From positions 6,758,001 to 6,822,000 of the forward strand of contig NZ_FYEY01000001.1 in the NCBI RefSeq assembly GCF_900187385.1: DNA of 64,000 bases, given 5' to 3'. This document shows, piece after piece, positions 1 through 8,500 of the stretch (the stretch's first letter is position 1; each line of letters begins with the position of its first letter). The notes under the pieces were generated by a model that was not told where the DNA came from, ran no database searches, and saw only the letters and a program-made list of their open reading frames with translations. The stretch comes from Streptomyces sp. 2114.4. Lineage in GTDB: Bacteria; Actinomycetota; Actinomycetes; Streptomycetales; Streptomycetaceae. A program made the position numbers and the translations under genes.

Positions 1-1
1 C

Positions 2-271
2 CGGATGTTCGGCCTCTACCCGAAGAAGGGCACCATCGCCCCCGGCGCCGACGCCGACCTCGTCATCTACGACCCCACCGTCCGGCAGACCCTCTCGGCC
101 GAGACCCACCACATGAACGTCGACTATTCGGCGTACGAGGGCAAACAGCTCACCGGCCAGGTCGAAACGGTCCTCTCACGGGGCGAACTCGTCATCGACG
201 GGAGGAAGTTCACCGGCCACGCGGGGCACGGCCAGTACATCCCGCGTGGCACCTGCCAGTACCTGAACTGA
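2..271 (+). CDS. hydA: Dihydropyrimidinase / D-hydantoinase, C-terminal part (5' end outside window)
   Basis: Only the last ~89 codons are visible; the reading frame is open to the left edge. The protein shows the hallmark C-terminus of cyclic amidohydrolases: GTIAPGADADLVIYDP, then a histidine-containing stretch and the terminal motif HGQYIPRGTCQYL. The enzyme opens dihydropyrimidine or hydantoin rings in reductive pyrimidine catabolism. The stop is 21 nt before the LLM oxidoreductase, so the two are probably cotranscribed. A short copy of the same C-terminus recurs near 13 kb (see findings). The catalytic metal site lies outside the window, so substrate class (dihydropyrimidine versus hydantoin) cannot be decided. 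Confidence 0.88.
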   Translation, partial: RMFGLYPKKGTIAPGADADLVIYDPTVRQTLSAETHHMNVDYSAYEGKQLTGQVETVLSRGELVIDGRKFTGHAGHGQYIPRGTCQYLN

Positions 272-292
272 GGAACCAAGGAGGGGAACACC

Positions 293-1375
293 ATGGACTT
301 CGGACTCGTTCTGCAGACCGATCCGCCGGCTTCCGAGGTCGTCAGCCTCATGAAACGCGCGGAGGCCGGAGGGTTCACCTACGGCTGGACCTTCGACTCG
401 TGCGTGCTGTGGCAGGAACCGTTCGTCATCTACAGCCGCATCCTGGCCGAGACGAGCCGCCTCATGGTCGGCCCCATGGTCACGAACCCGGGCACCCGCA
501 CCTGGGAGGTCACCGCCTCCACTTTCGCCACGCTCAACGACATGTACGGCAACCGCACCGTGTGCGGGATCGGCCGCGGCGACTCCGCGATGCGGGTGGC
601 GGGCCGCAGGCCCCATACACTCGCGCGGATCAGTGAGGCCATGAAGGTCATCCGTGCGCTCGGCCGCGGCGACGAGGCGGACCTCGGCGGCGGCACGACG
701 GTGAAGTTCCCCTGGGTGCGGGACGGCGCCCAACTGCCGGTCTGGATGGCCGCGTACGGGCCGAAGGCGCTCAAGATGGCGGGCGAGGAGGCGGACGGCT
801 TCATCCTGCAGCTTGCCGACCCGTTCCTCACGGAGTGGATGGTGAAGGCGGTGCGCGCGGCCGCAGCGGCGGCAGGCCGTGCTCCGTCCGATGTCAAGAT
901 CTGCGTCGCGGCCCCCGCCTACGTCACCGAGGACGACTCACCCGGGGCGCTCGCGCAGGCGCGCGAACAATGCCGCTGGTTCGGGGGCATGGTCGGCAAT
1001 CACGTGGCCGACCTGGTGTCCACGTACGGCAGGGACTCCGGCATGGTCCCGCAGGAGCTGACGGACTACATCGCGGCCCGCGAGGGCTACGACTACGCCC
1101 ACCACGGCCGCGCCGGCAACCCCGACACCGCATTCGTCCCGGACGGGATCGTGGACCGCTTCTGCCTCGTCGGCCCGGCGTCGGCACATGTCGAAAAGCT
1201 GCGCAGGCTGCGACAGCTGGGCGTCGACCAGTTCGCCCTGTACGCCATGCACGACGCGAAGGAAGCAGTGATCGACGCGTACGCCGATGCCGTCATTCCC
1301 GCACTGAACGCACGACCGGCGGATCAGCACCAGCGCGCCAGGCCACGGCAGGAGCAGGCCACTACACCCGCGTGA
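293..1375 (+). CDS. LLM-class F420/FMN-dependent oxidoreductase (TIGR03842/CPS_4043 type), copy 1
   Basis: 360 aa bacterial-luciferase-like TIM barrel. It opens MDFGLVLQTDPP and carries the conserved TVCGIGRGDSAMRVAG and VWMAAYGPKALKMAG segments of the CPS_4043 subfamily, usually coded beside dihydropyrimidinase. It probably performs an F420- or FMN-linked redox step in pyrimidine/hydantoin metabolism; the true substrate is unknown. The ATG has a good upstream AGGAGGGG. It is about three-quarters identical by eye to the copy at 13056-14057. Its C-terminus runs ~25 residues past the family end into an R/P/Q/A-rich tail, suggesting its own stop was lost at a recombination junction. Confidence 0.85.
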   Translation: MDFGLVLQTDPPASEVVSLMKRAEAGGFTYGWTFDSCVLWQEPFVIYSRILAETSRLMVGPMVTNPGTRTWEVTASTFATLNDMYGNRTVCGIGRGDSAMRVAGRRPHTLARISEAMKVIRALGRGDEADLGGGTTVKFPWVRDGAQLPVWMAAYGPKALKMAGEEADGFILQLADPFLTEWMVKAVRAAAAAAGRAPSDVKICVAAPAYVTEDDSPGALAQAREQCRWFGGMVGNHVADLVSTYGRDSGMVPQELTDYIAAREGYDYAHHGRAGNPDTAFVPDGIVDRFCLVGPASAHVEKLRRLRQLGVDQFALYAMHDAKEAVIDAYADAVIPALNARPADQHQRARPRQEQATTPA

Positions 1376-1394
1376 CCGGGCTTCTGGGCCGCGT

Positions 1395-2429
1395 TCAGAA
1401 GGAGCCGGTCTCGCAGCGGCGGACCCAGTCGGTCGCCGCGATGGCGTAGGCCGGAGCGGGGTTCAGTTTGTCTTCGCGCCGGCAGGCTTCCACGTACTTG
1501 ATGGCGTGCGGGTCCTCGGTCGCCAGGGCGCGTTCGGCGAGTGTGGCGTAGTCCTGGGCCGGCTCCTCGGGGTGGTGCTCGCGTTGCCCGGTGCCGTAGG
1601 CGCTGCGGATGGCCGCTGAGAAGCGGACCGCGGCGGCGACGCTGGGCCAGTGGAGTTCGGTGGGCAGACTCGGCAGGACCAGACGTACCGCGGCAGGCGT
1701 GGTGAGCGCGTGGACGAAGGCCATGGGGGTCTTGTGATCATCCGTGAGATAGCTCCCGGCGGCGGCCCGGGTGAGCCGGCTCAGCACCCCGTCGGCGTCG
1801 TTCTCGGGGCGGAGGGAGTCCACGGCCGGCGCGAAGTCCGGTTCGAGCCATACCGTTTCGAGCCGGATCCTGAAGATCATGCCCATGCCCTGGTCGCTGC
1901 GCAGCTTCGGTACCGCCTCCCACGCCTGCGTCAGGTCCCGCTTGCGCGGTGTCGACGGCTCCTCGGGGAGCTCCTGGTACCGGGCGGCCCAGTAGCCCAG
2001 TCCGCGGGCGAGTTCTTCGAGGCGCCACGGCGTGTGGGCCTCCGTCAGCATCCGCACCGCGTGCCCGGTGCGGATGACGCCGTGGCCTCCTCCTGCGGCG
2101 AAGCCCGGCAGCAGGCGCGGCCACCAGCGGGCGAGGACGTCGGTCCAGGCGGCGCCCTCGAGTTCCCGCCGGAAGAATGCGGTCCAGTCCCCGAGGAGTC
2201 GCATGTTGCCGAGGGCGGGGCGCCAGTTGTCGTGGGTGATCTCGTGGAAGCGCCCGTACGTGTCCTCGTAGAGGATCTTCCGGTACGAGGACACCCAGGC
2301 GCCGATCGCGTCGGTGTGCCCGAGTTGTCCCAGGGCTTCGGCAGCCATGGGGCCGTGATTGCTCACACCGGGGCCGAACTCAGGCCCGGAGCCGCTGAGG
2401 TACTGCAGTGCGCCGTCCAGATCGTCCAC
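1395..2429 (-). CDS. Questin oxidase family protein
   Basis: 344 aa with a GTG start at 2429 chosen because AGGGGG lies just upstream; a longer reading to 2498 lacks support. The all-helical sequence (NHGPMAAEALGQLG, ITHDNWRPALGNM, HGVIRTGHAVRML) resembles the questin oxidase/DUF4243 family. Members include fungal Baeyer-Villiger-type enzymes acting on anthraquinones, while bacterial members are mostly uncharacterised. It points against the operon that follows and is separated from it by ~510 bp, so membership in that cluster is uncertain. The conserved His-rich motifs NHGP and GHGVIRTGHA are what one would expect of the active site. Confidence 0.65.
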   Translation of the reverse strand: MDDLDGALQYLSGSGPEFGPGVSNHGPMAAEALGQLGHTDAIGAWVSSYRKILYEDTYGRFHEITHDNWRPALGNMRLLGDWTAFFRRELEGAAWTDVLARWWPRLLPGFAAGGGHGVIRTGHAVRMLTEAHTPWRLEELARGLGYWAARYQELPEEPSTPRKRDLTQAWEAVPKLRSDQGMGMIFRIRLETVWLEPDFAPAVDSLRPENDADGVLSRLTRAAAGSYLTDDHKTPMAFVHALTTPAAVRLVLPSLPTELHWPSVAAAVRFSAAIRSAYGTGQREHHPEEPAQDYATLAERALATEDPHAIKYVEACRREDKLNPAPAYAIAATDWVRRCETGSF

Positions 2430-2723
2430 TGTTCCCCCTGAGATCGCTGCCCTCCATGGAAGGCCGCGCCGCCCCCTTCGGCAACACGGTGGATACACAT
2501 TGGCTCATTCCTGGGCTGTCGGCAGGCTCGTGGCCGGCGTCCGCCCGGCACCGACGGGTGGGTTTCGGCAGCGGACACGAAGAGCGGCGATCATGCATCT
2601 ACGCGGGCCCGTGCAGGCAGCGGCAGGAGCCGTGCGGGGCGCGCTCATACGATCTTGGCTCAATCCAGAGGGCTTTTCAGGCTGGCGGAAATATGTCAAA
2701 ACGAGACAGTTGTCCGAACGGCG
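2430..2723. other. Intergenic stretch between the divergent questin-oxidase gene and the operon promoter
   Basis: No gene is supported here. Short reading frames exist on both strands but lack ribosome-binding sites and Streptomyces codon bias. The stretch is less GC-rich than its surroundings toward its right end, as expected of a regulatory region, and should hold the promoter of the minus-strand gene. Confidence 0.5.
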
Positions 2724-2752
2724 TTGACTTGGGCATTTGCCAAAACTACAGT
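2724..2752 (+). promoter_or_regulatory. Sigma-70 (HrdB-like) promoter of the WD40-ribA operon
   Basis: TTGACT at 2724-2729 and TACAGT at 2747-2752 are separated by exactly 17 nt, a near-consensus vegetative promoter. Transcription would begin near 2759, giving a leader of ~180 nt before the ATG at 2941. Confidence 0.6.
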
Positions 2753-2940
2753 CCTGCCTCGGCCACAATGCGGCTCCTCGCCCACGCCCGGCTCGAAGCC
2801 GATCCGCGTTTCGTCTAACGCCTTTCTCTGTCCATGCAGTCAGCGGAATTCATCCGCACCACCCATGTGGCGTCATCGCTCCGTACGGGACACACCTGTG
2901 CCCCTTTGCAGGGGCTGACACGTGACGACAAGAGGAATTC

Positions 2941-4662
2941 ATGATCAAGCACACATCGCCGATCAGCGGAATCGATGCCCACGGCGGACTTGTGGTGACC
3001 GCCGGCTACGACAACCGGGTCATTCTCTGGAATGCGTCGACCCGTACCGCCCTCACCGAGGCACGCCACGACCACCTCGCCAATCAGTGCCGGTTCTCCG
3101 CCTCCGGCCGCATCGTCGTGACCTCGAGCAGCGACTATTCGGCCCGATTGTGGTCCGTGCCCGACCTGCGTCTCATCACGGTCCTCACGGACCAGAAGGA
3201 CGACGTGGAGATGACCGTGGTCTCGCCCGACGAGACACGCGTGGCCACGGCCTCACGCGACCGCCTCGCCCGGATCTACGACCTGGACGGACGCCTGATC
3301 CACCGCCTGGAGGGGCACGAGGCCGACGTCCTGTCGGTCGAATGGGTGCGGGACGGCACCGAGTTGGTGACCACCAGCGACGACGGCACCGTACGCCGCT
3401 GGGACGCAGCCGGCGGATCTCTGTTGAGCGCCATCGACCTCGGGGACGCCGAGACGGACACGGTCGCGGTGCTCGGCGTGGACCGCTTCGCGCTCGGCAA
3501 TGACGAGGGAGAGCTGATCCTGACCGGCCCGTCGGGCACCAGACGCCACCGTGTGCACGACGCCGGGATCAAGCGGCTCGCCTACGACGCCGAGGGCGGC
3601 ATTCTGCTCAGTTCCAGCTACGACCGCACGGTGCGGCTGTGGCGCCTGGACCGGGAGACGGACCCCGTCCACCTCCTGACGAGCGAGGTGCCGGCCGACG
3701 TCTGGCTGCGGTCGTGCGCCCGACTGGACGCCACCCGCTGGGTCTTCGGGACCTTCGGATCGAGTTACGCCGTCTTCGACCGGGACACCGGGAGCTGGGA
3801 CCTGACCGGCGTCGAGCCCACGCCGGGCCTGAACGCGGTCGCGAGTACCCCCCTCGGGCGGTTCACGGTCGGTGACAGCGGCACGGTCCGGCGCGATGAC
3901 GAGGTGTCGGCCGAACTCGGCAGCTGCTGCAACTTCGTCACCCCGGTCGCGGGTACGGTCGTCAGCGGCGGTCAGCTCGGCGCCCTGTACGACGCGATCA
4001 CCGGGGAGGTGCTGCACCAGCACCGCTCCCCGCTCAACTGCGCGGCCGTGCACACGACACCGGACGGCGAGGTGCTGGTCGTCGGCACCTACACCGGTGA
4101 GGCGCTCGTCCTGCGTGACGAGGCGGGGACCGGACTGCAACTGGTCGGCGAGCACCGCATCCAGGAGAACGCCATCAAGGGCGTGGCCGTCCAGGGCGAC
4201 GTGCTCTTCAGCGTGTGCGCCACCGGTGCCGCGAGGTGGCATTCCCTGCCGGACCTGAAACCCGTCGCCGGCGACGACGAGGCGCACGCGCGCATAGCCA
4301 ACGGTGCGGCGGGTCTTCCGGACGGACGTTTCGTGAGTGTGAGCCGCGACCTGACCCTGAGGATCTGGAGCGCCGGCGGGGAGCAGCAGAAAGTCGTGCC
4401 GACTCCGCACCGCAACAGCATCAAGTGCGTCGCGGTCGACCCGCACACCGGTCTGATCGCGACGGGCGGCTACCACGGCCGGGTCGCTGTCTACGACCCC
4501 GATGCCGGTGAGTGGGTGCGCGACGCGCGGCCGACGACCGCCGGCATCTCGGCACTGGCCGCCGCCGGCGCGCCGGGGCGGTTCCTGGCCTCCTCCTATG
4601 ACGGCCGTGTGTATGAGATCGAGGCGCCTGCGGCCGTGGGATCCGCCGGCCGGAGCAAGTAG
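2941..4662 (+). CDS. WD40-repeat beta-propeller protein (ToxC-like)
   Basis: 573 aa, apparently soluble (no signal peptide or membrane segment). Recurrent WD-type blade ends are visible through the whole protein: YDNRVILWN (~res 23-31), SDYSARLWS (~64-72), RDRLARIYD, SDDGTVRRWD, YDRTVRLWR, RDLTLRIWS and YHGRVAVYD. The length allows two seven-bladed propellers. WD40 proteins are scaffolds and their function cannot be read from sequence. The immediate order WD40, GTP cyclohydrolase II, SUMF1-type protein is that of toxC-toxB-toxD in toxoflavin clusters as I know them. AGAGGA precedes the ATG. First gene of the operon; the next gene starts 10 nt after its stop. Confidence 0.85.
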   Translation: MIKHTSPISGIDAHGGLVVTAGYDNRVILWNASTRTALTEARHDHLANQCRFSASGRIVVTSSSDYSARLWSVPDLRLITVLTDQKDDVEMTVVSPDETRVATASRDRLARIYDLDGRLIHRLEGHEADVLSVEWVRDGTELVTTSDDGTVRRWDAAGGSLLSAIDLGDAETDTVAVLGVDRFALGNDEGELILTGPSGTRRHRVHDAGIKRLAYDAEGGILLSSSYDRTVRLWRLDRETDPVHLLTSEVPADVWLRSCARLDATRWVFGTFGSSYAVFDRDTGSWDLTGVEPTPGLNAVASTPLGRFTVGDSGTVRRDDEVSAELGSCCNFVTPVAGTVVSGGQLGALYDAITGEVLHQHRSPLNCAAVHTTPDGEVLVVGTYTGEALVLRDEAGTGLQLVGEHRIQENAIKGVAVQGDVLFSVCATGAARWHSLPDLKPVAGDDEAHARIANGAAGLPDGRFVSVSRDLTLRIWSAGGEQQKVVPTPHRNSIKCVAVDPHTGLIATGGYHGRVAVYDPDAGEWVRDARPTTAGISALAAAGAPGRFLASSYDGRVYEIEAPAAVGSAGRSK

Positions 4663-4672
4663 GAGCTGCCTG

Positions 4673-5359
4673 ATGACGACATCCGATGAGATCGTGGTGG
4701 CACGCCTGGCGAGTGCTCCCGTCCCGGTCGGCTCCACCCTCATGCAGCTGACCGTCTTCGGGCAGGTCGGCGCGAACGGCCAGGAGACGGAGGAAGTGGT
4801 CACCCTGCGGACGCTCGCGCCGTGGAGCGAATCCGCCGCCCCGCCGATCGCGCGCATCCACAGCGCCTGCTTCACCGGAGACGTCCTCGGCTCCGAGAAG
4901 TGCGACTGCGGTCCCCAGCTGTCCGCGTCCCTGGCCGCCATCGTCCAGTCGTACAACGGGGTTCTCGTCTACATGCTCCGCCAGGAAGGGCGGGGCATCG
5001 GCCTGGCGAACAAGATCCGCGCCTACGCGCTGCAAGCGGCGGGGCACGACACCATCAGCGCGAACCTCGCCCTCGGCTTCCCGGCGGAGGGCCGTGACTT
5101 CCGGATGGCCGCCGACTGCCTGCGGCATCTGGGCATCACCCGGGTCCGCCTCATGACCAACAATCCGGAGAAGGTCGGACAGCTCGCCGCCCAGGGGATC
5201 GTGGTCGAGGACCGGGTCCCGCTCGGAGGCTTCCGCACCCCCTTCAACGAGGCGTACCTCGAAGTCAAGGACCGGTTGATGGGCCACCTCGACGCACTGG
5301 GCACGGCACGTCCGCTCACCTCCCTCCCCGTCGGTGTCTCACCGCAGGGGGCACCGTGA
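4673..5359 (+). CDS. ribA: GTP cyclohydrolase II (RibA/ToxB-type, stand-alone)
   Basis: 228 aa. Converts GTP to 2,5-diamino-6-(5-phosphoribosylamino)pyrimidin-4(3H)-one, formate and pyrophosphate. The zinc ligands C66, C77 and C79 (C-X10-C-X-C in CFTGDVLGSEKCDC), the RQEGRGIGL loop (~103-111) and LMTNNPEK are all present, so it should be catalytically intact. It is not fused to RibB and no other riboflavin gene is nearby, which argues for a secondary pathway rather than vitamin supply. The ATG at 4673 is chosen because it sits 10 nt after the WD40 stop with AGGAG upstream; a longer reading would overlap the WD40 gene. Its stop overlaps the GTG of the next gene. Confidence 0.9.
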   Translation: MTTSDEIVVARLASAPVPVGSTLMQLTVFGQVGANGQETEEVVTLRTLAPWSESAAPPIARIHSACFTGDVLGSEKCDCGPQLSASLAAIVQSYNGVLVYMLRQEGRGIGLANKIRAYALQAAGHDTISANLALGFPAEGRDFRMAADCLRHLGITRVRLMTNNPEKVGQLAAQGIVVEDRVPLGGFRTPFNEAYLEVKDRLMGHLDALGTARPLTSLPVGVSPQGAP

Positions 5360-6369
5360 CGTCCCACATGGCGCACACGAACCTGGTCGACGCCGATATC
5401 AACTCCCTGACCGACAGAGCGGCCATGGGTCTGCCCGAAGGGTACGTGGAACCCAGAGCGGAGCGTCTTTCGCACTTCGCGCAGGTGGCCGGTCATCCGC
5501 CGGCCCGGCTGGCCGAGCTGGTCGAGGACGCCTCACTCACCCTCGAACACCGTCTGGCGGCCGGCACCGTCCTGGCTCTCGCGGGCGACCCCCGGATCTG
5601 CTGGGACGCCCCGGACATGCTGCACGTCCCCGCAGGCCGAGCACTCCTCGGAACGCCGGACAGCGAGGTCGACGCACTGCACGCCGACGCCGCTCAGTTC
5701 GGCGTGCAGCGCTCCTGGGTGGAGAAGGAATGCCCCCGCCACACACTGCCGATCCCGGCCTTCGGCATCGCCAAGTACCCGGTGACCAATGCGGAGTTCG
5801 CGGTCTTCCTCAAGGACACCGGCCGGTCCGAGATCCCGAGCAACTGGAACTACGGCCGCTTCGATCCCGCCGCCGCCAACCATCCCGTGTACACGGTCAC
5901 CGCACACTGCGCCGACGCCTACGCGAACTGGCTCAGCGAGCGCACCGGCCGCCGCTTCCGTCTGCCCACCGAGCAGGAATGGGAGTACGCCGCAGCAGGG
6001 CCGAAGGGACTGCGCCACCCCTGGGGCGACACCTGGAGCGCCCGGGCGGCCAACACACTGGAGACCGGCCTGCTCATGACCAGCCCGGTCGGGGCCTTCC
6101 CCGAGGGCCGGTCATGGTGCGGGGCACTGGACATGGCGGGCAACGTCGAGGAGTACACCAGCAGCACCTATGGACCGTACCCGGGCGGGGAAGTGGTGCA
6201 CGACGACCTGTACGTGAGGCTCGGCGCCTACCGGATCGCCCGGGGCGGAGCCTTCAACCGGTTCCGTGATCTGGCCAGGTGCCAGCGCCGGCACGGCCCC
6301 TACCCGCGCTCGCTGTATGCGATGGGCTTCCGGCTGGCCGAGGACGTTCCGGCGTCCGGGGAGGACTGA
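5356..6369 (+). CDS. SUMF1/FGE-sulfatase-domain protein (ToxD-like)
   Basis: 337 aa. An N-terminal ~85-residue extension precedes a SUMF1/formylglycine-generating-enzyme fold: HVPAGRALLGT (start of domain), KYPVTNAEFAVFL, RFRLPTEQEWEYAAAGP, MAGNVEEYTSS and RIARGGAFNRFRD. This family includes FGE and ergothioneine-type EgtB enzymes. In the C-terminal loop, where FGE carries its two copper-binding cysteines, only one Cys (ARCQRRH) is visible, so FGE activity is unlikely. The GTG start overlaps the preceding TGA (GTGA), indicating translational coupling with the cyclohydrolase. Together with its neighbours it forms the tox-like core; its reaction is unknown. Confidence 0.82.
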   Translation: MTSHMAHTNLVDADINSLTDRAAMGLPEGYVEPRAERLSHFAQVAGHPPARLAELVEDASLTLEHRLAAGTVLALAGDPRICWDAPDMLHVPAGRALLGTPDSEVDALHADAAQFGVQRSWVEKECPRHTLPIPAFGIAKYPVTNAEFAVFLKDTGRSEIPSNWNYGRFDPAAANHPVYTVTAHCADAYANWLSERTGRRFRLPTEQEWEYAAAGPKGLRHPWGDTWSARAANTLETGLLMTSPVGAFPEGRSWCGALDMAGNVEEYTSSTYGPYPGGEVVHDDLYVRLGAYRIARGGAFNRFRDLARCQRRHGPYPRSLYAMGFRLAEDVPASGED

Positions 6370-6375
6370 CGAGCG

Positions 6376-7461
6376 GTGCGTATCGTCCACGTCCACTGGA
6401 CCGGGCTGCCGGTCACCGGTGGGGTAGAGAGCCATCTGAGCGCGGTCGTCGGCCAGCTCGGCGCCCTGGCGTGCGAGGTCCATGCCGTCGTGGGCACACC
6501 GCACTCACCCGGCTGCGACTACGACCCGGTCCTCGACATCGGCGAGCCCTTCGCCCCCGGCCGTGCCGCCGCACTCGCCGCACGGTGTCTGGACGCCGAC
6601 ATCGTGCACTGGCACAACCCGCAGTGGCACAGGCCCGAGGCCGTGACCGCCGTCGTGGAGCGGCTGCGGGAGCGCCGGTGGCGCGGCCGCCTCGTCTTCG
6701 ACCTGCACAACATCGACGAGCGGCCCGAGCAGTGGACGTTCCTCGCCACCCTCCCCGGCCCCCTGGTCGCGCACTCCGCCTTCGTCGCCGACGAGGTCAG
6801 GCGCAGGCTGCCCGATGCCGACGTCACCGTCCTCGCTCTTGCCCTGCCCCTGGAAGAAGCCTCCTTCCGGCTTCCCGCCGCGGGTGGCACCACCGTGCTG
6901 CAACCCAGCAGGATGACCCGCTGGAAGGGCTCCCACCTGAGCCTGGAGGCGTCCTTGACCCTGCTGGACGAAGGCGCCGATCTGCACTTCGTCCACGCGG
7001 GAACCCAGCACCTCATCTGGCCGCCCGGCATCCCCGAGGACCTTCTGGAACGGGCCGGTGCCTGGCAGGAGAAGGGACGCGTGCATTTCACCCACTACCG
7101 TCCCCAGCAGAGCTGGGCCGCGATCCGCGCAAGCGACATCATCATCCATCCGACCATCGACCGGGGCGCGCACGGCGAGCCCTTCTCGCTCTCCGTCGCG
7201 CAGGCCGTCATCTGCGGACGCCGCATCATCGCCAGCGACTCCGGCAACCTGCCGCTGCTGCTCGGCGGCTACTCGGCCGCCACCCTCGTCCCCGCGGGCG
7301 ACGTCCACGCACTGACCAGCGCACTCCGAGAGGCCGCGCAACAGCCGCCGGTGGTGCCGACGGCGGGCGACCGCGCCCTGGCCGGGCGCCTCCGTGACGG
7401 CTTCGCGACCGCCGGCCGGCGCCACCTGGCCTTCTACCGGACCCTCGCCCGCGCGGCATAA
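6376..7461 (+). CDS. Glycosyltransferase, GT4-like (GT-B fold)
   Basis: 361 aa. The N-terminal acceptor domain opens RIVHVHWTGLPVTGGVESHL. The C-terminal nucleotide-sugar domain carries QPSRMTRWKGSHLSLEA and the donor-site loop GEPFSLSVAQAVICGRR followed by DSGNLPLLLGG, the GT4 pattern with the second glutamate of EX7E replaced. GTG start 6 nt after the preceding stop. Cluster position suggests it attaches a sugar to the pathway product or an intermediate; donor and acceptor are unknown. It could instead act in self-protection by glycosylation. Confidence 0.8.
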   Translation: MRIVHVHWTGLPVTGGVESHLSAVVGQLGALACEVHAVVGTPHSPGCDYDPVLDIGEPFAPGRAAALAARCLDADIVHWHNPQWHRPEAVTAVVERLRERRWRGRLVFDLHNIDERPEQWTFLATLPGPLVAHSAFVADEVRRRLPDADVTVLALALPLEEASFRLPAAGGTTVLQPSRMTRWKGSHLSLEASLTLLDEGADLHFVHAGTQHLIWPPGIPEDLLERAGAWQEKGRVHFTHYRPQQSWAAIRASDIIIHPTIDRGAHGEPFSLSVAQAVICGRRIIASDSGNLPLLLGGYSAATLVPAGDVHALTSALREAAQQPPVVPTAGDRALAGRLRDGFATAGRRHLAFYRTLARAA

Positions 7462-7539
7462 CGAGGCGGGCGCCGCCACCACCGCCGAAGCACCACCGCC
7501 GATCCGCCGCAGGCCCCCGACCGAACACCTGGAGTCCCC

Positions 7540-8472
7540 ATGCCCACCCCCATCATCCTGGACTGCGATCCCGGCCACGACGACGCGATGGCCATCCTGC
7601 TCGCCGTCGGCGACCCCCGCGTGGACCTGAAGGCGGTCACCACCAGCGCGGGCAATCAGACCGTGGAGAAGACCGCCCTGAACGCACGGCGCATGTGCTC
7701 CCTGGCCAAAGCCTTCGACGTGCCCGTCGCTGCCGGATACCTCAAGCCGCTGACCGGCAGACTGCTGATCGGCGACGACGTGCACGGCGAAACCGGCCTG
7801 GACGGCTGGGACTTCCCGGAACCGGAGGTGCCGCTCCACTCCGCACATGCCGTGGACCTCCTCCACAACCTGCTGGCCGACAGCCCCGAACCCCTCACCT
7901 TGGTGGTCACCGGACCCCAGACGAACATCGCGGGACTCCTCGCCCTCCACCCGCAGGACAAGGAGAAGATCAAGGAAATCGTGTGCATGGGCGGGGCCAC
8001 GCACCGCGGCAACACCCTGCCCTACTCGGAGTACAACATCCTGGTCGACCCCGAGGCCGCCCACGAAGTGCTCGCCAGCGGCGTCCCCCTGACGTACTGC
8101 GGCCTCAATGTCACGCACCAGGCGCCGGTCACCCGCGACGTGCTGCAGCGGATCACCGACGTGGGCACGCACATCGGCAAGGCGTCCGCGGCCCTCCTCG
8201 CCTTCCGCTCCAGCACCTACGACCAGATCTGGGACCTGCCCGACGCGCCGCTCCACGATCCCGTCGCCATCGCCCGGGTGCTCGATGCGAGCCTCGTGGA
8301 ATGCGTCGAGGCTCCCGTCTCGATCGAACTGCACGGGGAGTTCACCCGCGGCGCGACCGTGATCGACCTCTACGGTGTCACCGGCAGGCCCGCCAACGCC
8401 CGGGTGGCGACGCGGCTGGACACCGAACGGTTCTGGGATGTGTTCATCGCGGCGCTCACCGCCCTGGGCTGA
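7540..8472 (+). CDS. Inosine-uridine-preferring nucleoside N-ribohydrolase
   Basis: 310 aa, normal family length. The Ca-binding N-terminus DCDPGHDDAMA (res ~8-18), CMGGATHRGN, EYNILVDPEAA and the C-terminal HDPVAIA motif are all present, so the active site looks complete. The family hydrolyses the N-glycosidic bond of ribonucleosides to ribose and base. In this operon it is well placed to remove ribose from a dephosphorylated GTP-derived pyrimidine. Starts 78 nt after the glycosyltransferase. Confidence 0.88.
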   Translation: MPTPIILDCDPGHDDAMAILLAVGDPRVDLKAVTTSAGNQTVEKTALNARRMCSLAKAFDVPVAAGYLKPLTGRLLIGDDVHGETGLDGWDFPEPEVPLHSAHAVDLLHNLLADSPEPLTLVVTGPQTNIAGLLALHPQDKEKIKEIVCMGGATHRGNTLPYSEYNILVDPEAAHEVLASGVPLTYCGLNVTHQAPVTRDVLQRITDVGTHIGKASAALLAFRSSTYDQIWDLPDAPLHDPVAIARVLDASLVECVEAPVSIELHGEFTRGATVIDLYGVTGRPANARVATRLDTERFWDVFIAALTALG

Positions 8473-8500
8473 CCAGCTGACCTACGGAGGCTGACCGACC

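Noticed and set aside
4673..5359. Riboflavin biosynthesis operon
   Set aside because: No ribB/D/E/H partners; the neighbours are transport, glycosyl-transfer and nucleoside enzymes.
5356..6369. Formylglycine-generating enzyme
   Set aside because: Only one of the two essential Cys is visible and there is no sulfatase gene; kept as SUMF1-type only.
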